Below are positions 59,678 through 64,000 of a stretch of DNA of 64,000 nt, one piece after another. Below the pieces are notes generated by a model. It ran no database searches, was not told the DNA's origin, and saw only the letters and a program-made list of their open reading frames with translations. The DNA lies in assembly GCA_019454205.1 (NCBI GenBank), contig CP075369.1, positions 1,116,001-1,180,000 of the forward strand. The letters run 5' to 3'. This DNA comes from Xanthobacteraceae bacterium (GTDB lineage: Bacteria; Pseudomonadota; Alphaproteobacteria; Rhizobiales; Xanthobacteraceae). The translations under genes and the position numbers were made by a program. Position 1 is the first letter of the stretch, and every line of letters begins with the position of its first letter.

Positions 59678-60754
59678 ATGCGCTTCCAGTTCAAGACCCG
59701 CTACGAGCAGGACATCGACCTCTTTCGCGATAACGTGGATCGCTTCTGGTACGGCGCGCTGGCGCTGGCGTTGGTGATCGCGCCGTTCGTGTTGCACGAG
59801 TTCTGGGTCGGCGAACTGACCTATGTCTTTATTCTGGCGATTGCTGGCGTCGGCTTGATGATCCTGACCGGCTACACCGGGCAGGTCTCGCTCGGCCATG
59901 CCGCGTTCCTCGGCATCGGCGCTTATACCCACGCGGTGTTGCTGAAGATGGGCCTGCCGATGATCGTCACCGTGCCCGCCGCGACGCTGCTCTCCGCCGC
60001 GTTTGGCGCGATGATCGGCTTTCCGGCGCTGCGGCTCACCGGCGTTTATCTCGCCATCGCCACGCTCGCTTTCGCCTTTATCGTCGAACAGGCGCTTTCG
60101 CGCTGGGATAGCGTGACCGGCGGGTTCGCGGGTTTCGCCGTGCCGAAGCCGGAGATTTTCGGCATCACGGTCACCGATACCGTGCCGTTCTATTTCATGG
60201 CGTTGCTTTTTCTCGTCATCGCCATTCTTGCTGCGCTGAACCTGCTGCGTTCGCCCGCGGGCCGCGCTTTCGTCGCGATCCGCGACAGCGAAATCGCGGC
60301 GCAGTCGATGGGCGTCAACCTGGCGGCCTACAAGACGCTGGCCTTCGCAATCTCGGCGGGCTTTACCGGGCTTGCCGGAACGCTGTTCGCGCACAAGATC
60401 AGCTATCTTGCGCCGGACGCGTTCAACATCATTCTTTCCATCCAGTTGCTCTTGATGGTGGTGGTCGGCGGCCTCGGCTCGCTGCACGGTGCTGTCTTCG
60501 GCGCGATCTTCGTTGGTTCGCTGCCGCAACTGATCGCAATTATTCGCGACTTCCTGCCGGCCGCGATTGCGCGCCAGCCGGGCCTCGAACCCGGCATCTT
60601 CGGCATGATTCTCGTGCTCTTTATCCTGTTCGAGCCGCTCGGCATTTACGGCCGCTGGCGCAAGATCAAGCTCTATTTCTCGCTGTTCCCGCTCTACAAG
60701 CGCGCGACCTTCAAGCGCCAGAAGTCCTACACCAAGTCGGAGCGCTTCCGGTGA
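59678..60754 (+). CDS. livM: Liv-type ABC transporter permease LivM (cluster 3)
   Basis: Permease of 358 residues with LTGYTGQVSLGHAAFLGIGA and the loop AIRDSEIAAQSMGVNLAAYK. A longer N-terminal lead than in the other two copies (about 25 charged residues) and a basic C-terminal tail rich in Lys and Arg. Three bases after livH; overlaps livG by four. Confidence 0.92.
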   Translation: MRFQFKTRYEQDIDLFRDNVDRFWYGALALALVIAPFVLHEFWVGELTYVFILAIAGVGLMILTGYTGQVSLGHAAFLGIGAYTHAVLLKMGLPMIVTVPAATLLSAAFGAMIGFPALRLTGVYLAIATLAFAFIVEQALSRWDSVTGGFAGFAVPKPEIFGITVTDTVPFYFMALLFLVIAILAALNLLRSPAGRAFVAIRDSEIAAQSMGVNLAAYKTLAFAISAGFTGLAGTLFAHKISYLAPDAFNIILSIQLLLMVVVGGLGSLHGAVFGAIFVGSLPQLIAIIRDFLPAAIARQPGLEPGIFGMILVLFILFEPLGIYGRWRKIKLYFSLFPLYKRATFKRQKSYTKSERFR

Positions 60755-61512
60755 CCGTGTTGTTCGAGGCGAAAGACGTAGCCGTACAGTTCGGCGGTAT
60801 CCGCGCCGTCGATGGCGTGAGCTTTGCCGTGGAGCAGGGCAAGGTCTTCACCATCATCGGGCCGAACGGCGCGGGCAAGACCACCTTGTTCAATCTGATC
60901 AGCCGCATCTACGATCCATCGCAGGGCAGCTTGTATTTTGCCGGCAACGAAATCACGAATGTTGCGCCGCATCGCGTGGCCGGTCTTGGCATCGCGCGCA
61001 CCTTCCAGAACATTGAGCTGTTCGAGCACGCAACCGTTTTGCAGAACCTGCTGCTCGGCCGCCACGCGCATCGCAACACCGGACTGCTTTCGGAAATCCT
61101 GTTCACGCCGTCCGTGCGTCGCGCGGAAGTCGAGCACCGCGAGAGGGCGGAGAAGATCATCGATTTCCTCGACCTCGAACATTACCGCGACAGCCTGATC
61201 GCTGGTCTGCCGTATGGCGTGCGCAAAGTGGTCGAAGTCGGCCGCGCGCTGTGCAGCGAGCCGAAACTGATCCTCCTAGATGAACCTTCCTCCGGCCTCA
61301 ACACCGAAGAGACCGAGGACATGGCGTTCTGGATCCACGACATCAAGAACGAACTTGGCATCACCGTGCTGATGGTCGAACACGACATGGCGCTGGTGAG
61401 CGAGGTATCCGACGAGGTGCTGGCGCTCAACTACGGGCGCGTGATCGCGACCGGGACGCCGCGCGAGGTGCAGGAGCATCCCGAAGTCGTAAAAGCGTAT
61501 CTGGGGACGTGA
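60751..61512 (+). CDS. livG: Liv-type ABC transporter ATP-binding protein LivG (cluster 3)
   Basis: ATPase of 253 residues from the GTG at 60751 (GTGA overlap). Walker A GPNGAGKTT, signature region LPYGVRKVVEVGRAL instead of the common SHGEQR, Walker B LILLDEPSSGLNTEE. The altered signature is typical of the acyl/aromatic-type branch next to AMP ligases. Confidence 0.92.
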   Translation: MTVLFEAKDVAVQFGGIRAVDGVSFAVEQGKVFTIIGPNGAGKTTLFNLISRIYDPSQGSLYFAGNEITNVAPHRVAGLGIARTFQNIELFEHATVLQNLLLGRHAHRNTGLLSEILFTPSVRRAEVEHRERAEKIIDFLDLEHYRDSLIAGLPYGVRKVVEVGRALCSEPKLILLDEPSSGLNTEETEDMAFWIHDIKNELGITVLMVEHDMALVSEVSDEVLALNYGRVIATGTPREVQEHPEVVKAYLGT

Positions 61513-62285
61513 CGATGGGCGAACCGATCCTCACGCTACGCAACATCGAGACCTATTACGGGCCGATCATGGCCATTCGCGGCGTCAGCCTCGAAGTGCC
61601 GGAAGGCGCGATCGTCACCGTGCTGGGCGCGAACGGAGCGGGCAAGACCACGATCTTGAAGGCTATTTCCGGCGTGATGGATTTGCAGAAGGGCAGCATC
61701 GTTTTCGAAGGCAAGGAGATCAAGAACATGGACCCCGACCGCGTGATGCGGCTCGGCATCGGCCATGTTCCGGAAGGGCGCGAAATCTTCCCGTTCCTCA
61801 CCGTACGCGAAAACCTGCTCATGGGGGCGTTCACGCGCCGCGACGGCGGCATCGAGGCGGACATCGAGGAAATCTACGGCTACTTCCCGAGGCTGCGCGA
61901 ACGCGCGAACCAGGCAGCCGGGTCCATGTCCGGCGGCGAGCAGCAGATGCTGGCAATCGGCCGCGCGTTGATGGCGAAACCGCGTCTGCTTCTGCTCGAC
62001 GAGCCGTCGCTCGGCCTCTCGCCGAAGCTGGTGAAGGAAATCTTCGAGATCGTCGGCCGCATCAACAAAGAGAAGAAGACCACGATCCTGCTAGTCGAGC
62101 AGAATGCGAACGTCGCGCTCCATGCCGCCGACTATGGTTACGTGCTCGAAGTCGGCCGCATCGTGATGGAAGACACCTGTGCGCGCCTGCTCGAAAAAGA
62201 AGACATCAAGGAATTCTACCTCGGCATGAAGCAGGAAGGCGTGCGCGGCAAGCGCCGCTGGAAAAAGCGGAAAACGTGGCGTTGA
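61509..62285 (+). CDS. livF: Liv-type ABC transporter ATP-binding protein LivF (cluster 3)
   Basis: ATPase of 258 residues. Walker A GANGAGKTT, MSGGEQQML, Walker B LLLDEPSLGLSP, marker HVPEGREIFPFLTVRENLLM. Start at the overlapping GTG at 61509 or the ATG at 61515. A basic tail (GKRRWKKRKTWR) ends it. An acyl-CoA synthetase follows after 19 bases. Confidence 0.92.
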   Translation: MTMGEPILTLRNIETYYGPIMAIRGVSLEVPEGAIVTVLGANGAGKTTILKAISGVMDLQKGSIVFEGKEIKNMDPDRVMRLGIGHVPEGREIFPFLTVRENLLMGAFTRRDGGIEADIEEIYGYFPRLRERANQAAGSMSGGEQQMLAIGRALMAKPRLLLLDEPSLGLSPKLVKEIFEIVGRINKEKKTTILLVEQNANVALHAADYGYVLEVGRIVMEDTCARLLEKEDIKEFYLGMKQEGVRGKRRWKKRKTWR

Positions 62286-62304
62286 GAGAGGCAGGAGACA
62301 TCGC

Positions 62305-64000
62305 ATGAACATGGCATTGTCCCGCGATCCCGTTACCGGCGTCGAAGTCGATTCCTCGATCCTGAACCTGATCGACCGCGAAACGCTGCCGCGCTATTTC
62401 TGGAGCAAGGTGCTGGAGCGCAAGGACAAGATCGCGATGCGCTACAAGCACCTCGGCATCTGGCGCTCGACTACATGGGCGCAATACGGTGAGAACGTAA
62501 AGCACACCGGCCTAGGTCTCGCGTCGCTCGGCGTCGCGCGCGGCGACGTGGTCGCGATCATGGCGGAAGGAATGCCGGAATGGCTCTACGCCGATCTCGG
62601 CACGCAGGCGATCGGCGGCGTCACCAACGGCGTCTATACGACCGACTCCGCCAAGCAGGTGCAATACATCGTCAGCGACAGCAACACGAAAGTGTTCATC
62701 GCGGAGAACGACGAGCAGCTCGACAAGATTCTCGAGGTCCGTGATCGTTGTCCAAGCCTGAAGAAGATTATTGTCGTCGATCAGGAGGGATTGTCCGATT
62801 TCTCCGATCCGATGGTCATCAAATTCGAAGATCTGCTGGAACTTGGCCGCGAATTTGAGAAAAAGAATCCGGATTACTGGGACAAGCAACTTGCCGCCGG
62901 TAAGCCCGGCGACCTCGCGATCCTGATTTACACCTCCGGTACCACCGGCGCGCCGAAGGGTGCGATGATCAGCCACCGCAACATCCTGTTCCAGATGATG
63001 AACGTCGGGAACGCGTTCGACCTGCGCGAAGGCGACGAGCAGCTTTCTTTTCTTCCGCTTTGCCACATCGCTGAGCGCTCGTTCACCGCGTACTGGCAGA
63101 TCGTCGCCGGAACGGTGGTGAACTTCGCGGAAAGCCCGGAAACCATCGTCGAGAACATGCAGGAAGTGCAGCCGACGGTGTTCTTCGCCGTGCCGCGGCT
63201 TTGGGAGAAATTCTATTCCAGCCTGATCCTGCGTCTGAAGGATGCCGGCCCACTCAGCCAGCTTGCTTACAAGGCAGCGCTTGGCATCGGCAACAAGATT
63301 GCCGAGCGCAAGATGGAGGGGAAGGAGCCGACCGCTTTCCAGAAGTCGATGTTTTGGCTCGCCGATGTGATGGTGCTGCGCAATCTGAAGCGCATGGTCG
63401 GCTTGCATCGTACGCGCTGGATCGTGACCAGCGCCGCGCCGATCTCGCCTGATCTCATCAAGTGGTATCACTCGATTGGCCTCGACCTGCGCGAGGTCTA
63501 CGGCCAGACCGAAAGCGTCGGCATCGTCACCTGTCCGCGCGCGGGAGAGTTGCGCCTTGGCACCATCGGCGTCGCCATGCCGAACATGCAGGTCAAGCTC
63601 AGCCGCGAAAACGAAATCCTGCTGCGCGGGCCTCATGTGTTCATGGGCTACCTGAACAATCCGTCCAAGACCGCAGAAACCATTGTCGATGGCTGGCTGC
63701 ATACCGGCGACGTTGGCGCGCAGGACAATCAGGGCTGGTTCCGCATCACGGACCGCATGAAGGACATCATCATCACCGCGGGCGGCAAGAACATCACGCC
63801 TTCCGAGATCGAGAACCAGTTGAAGTTCTCGCCGTTCATCTCCGATGCGGTCGTGATCGGCGACCAGCGCAAGTTCCTGAGCGCACTGGTGATGATCGAC
63901 TACGACAATGTCGTAAAATACGCGCAGGACCGCGACGTACCGTTCACGAATTTCGCTTCTCTTTGCCGGACCAAGGAAGTGCAGGATCTGATCGAAAGCG
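62305..64000 (+). CDS. Long-chain-type acyl-CoA synthetase (3' end beyond window)
   Basis: AMP-forming ligase; 565 residues are visible with no stop. Begins MNMALSRDPVTGVEVDSS; P-loop IYTSGTTGAPKGAMISH, A5 region EVYGQTESVG, hinge DGWLHTGDVGAQDNQGWFRI, then DRMKDIIITAGGKNITPSEI. This layout, with a large insert after the P-loop, fits the FadD15/long-chain (FAA1-like) branch. The catalytic Lys lies beyond the window end. Co-transcribed with the third Liv set, an arrangement seen for fatty or aromatic acid uptake. Confidence 0.92.
   Translation, partial: MNMALSRDPVTGVEVDSSILNLIDRETLPRYFWSKVLERKDKIAMRYKHLGIWRSTTWAQYGENVKHTGLGLASLGVARGDVVAIMAEGMPEWLYADLGTQAIGGVTNGVYTTDSAKQVQYIVSDSNTKVFIAENDEQLDKILEVRDRCPSLKKIIVVDQEGLSDFSDPMVIKFEDLLELGREFEKKNPDYWDKQLAAGKPGDLAILIYTSGTTGAPKGAMISHRNILFQMMNVGNAFDLREGDEQLSFLPLCHIAERSFTAYWQIVAGTVVNFAESPETIVENMQEVQPTVFFAVPRLWEKFYSSLILRLKDAGPLSQLAYKAALGIGNKIAERKMEGKEPTAFQKSMFWLADVMVLRNLKRMVGLHRTRWIVTSAAPISPDLIKWYHSIGLDLREVYGQTESVGIVTCPRAGELRLGTIGVAMPNMQVKLSRENEILLRGPHVFMGYLNNPSKTAETIVDGWLHTGDVGAQDNQGWFRITDRMKDIIITAGGKNITPSEIENQLKFSPFISDAVVIGDQRKFLSALVMIDYDNVVKYAQDRDVPFTNFASLCRTKEVQDLIES

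Noticed and set aside
58691..60529. A 612-codon open frame antisense to livH/livM of cluster 3
   Set aside because: Extremely rich in Asp, Arg, His and Gln, with no motif; it is a mirror of the third-position GC bias of the real permease genes.
1..64000. CRISPR arrays, insertion sequences, tRNA or rRNA genes
   Set aside because: I looked for regularly spaced repeats, transposase motifs and cloverleaf or rRNA-like stretches and found none.

Overview
The window is GC-rich, densely coded DNA of an alphaproteobacterial type, most likely Hyphomicrobiales (Bradyrhizobium/Rhodopseudomonas-like). This rests on the ccoNOQP-ccoGHIS gene order, FixK/FNR boxes of the TTGAN-N4-NTCAA type, CoxLMS-type molybdenum hydroxylases and several Liv-type transporters for organic acids; the species cannot be named. 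No rRNA, tRNA, CRISPR array, insertion sequence or phage gene is visible. No stretch over 300 bases lacks a gene: the longest gap is about 250 bases (32207-32454).

Layout. (1) 3-3619: the end of a Dpp/Opp-type peptide ABC transporter (permease cut by the window edge, fused double ATPase) and an alpha/beta hydrolase. (2) 3621-20043: a microoxic block. Four near-perfect FixK/FNR boxes (3621, 9674, 11322, 12118) precede a CBS-domain protein, a divergent pair (phasin-like protein plus universal stress protein / phosphotransferase-AAA fusion), an HCxxMC membrane protein and the full cbb3 oxidase set ccoNOQP-ccoGHIS, including the small ccoQ and ccoS. A BT1-like transporter and a Pat-like CoA-ligase/acetyltransferase lie within the block without a visible box. 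(3) 20055-28495, minus strand: one apparent operon of a three-subunit molybdenum hydroxylase (medium, small, large) followed by a complete Liv-type ABC transporter (binding protein, H, M, G, F), with a divergent TetR regulator at 28595. (4) 29357-32206: VOC protein, a flavin monooxygenase resembling dihydroxypyridine hydroxylase, a UbiX flavin prenyltransferase and a TIGR02444-type protein.

(5) 32455-44126: an 11.7-kb same-strand run with tiny gaps or overlaps: NMT1/SsuA-type ABC importer, crotonase, thiolase-like protein, DUF35 protein, CoA ligase, two acyl-CoA dehydrogenases, aldehyde dehydrogenase and a UbiD decarboxylase. It reads as import, CoA activation, dehydrogenation, hydration, retro-aldol cleavage, aldehyde oxidation and (with UbiX) decarboxylation, and is the most interesting candidate system here. 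(6) 44139-46107: divergent LysR and AraC regulators. (7) 46249-57429: a second molybdenum hydroxylase (large subunit fused to a CoxG-like domain, medium, small), CoA ligase, crotonase and a second full Liv transporter. (8) 57437-64000: a small membrane protein and an SDR on the minus strand, then a third Liv set (H, M, G, F, no binding protein seen) and a long-chain acyl-CoA synthetase that runs off the end.

Taken together, the right-hand 44 kb looks like a catabolic region for aromatic, N-heterocyclic or phenylpropanoid-like acids, each module pairing its own importer with oxidation and CoA chemistry. The left-hand block handles respiration and survival at low oxygen. The Pat-like acetyltransferase may link the two, because two AMP-forming ligases carry a PX4GK acetylation-type motif. 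Substrates are inferences; enzyme families are read directly from sequence motifs.
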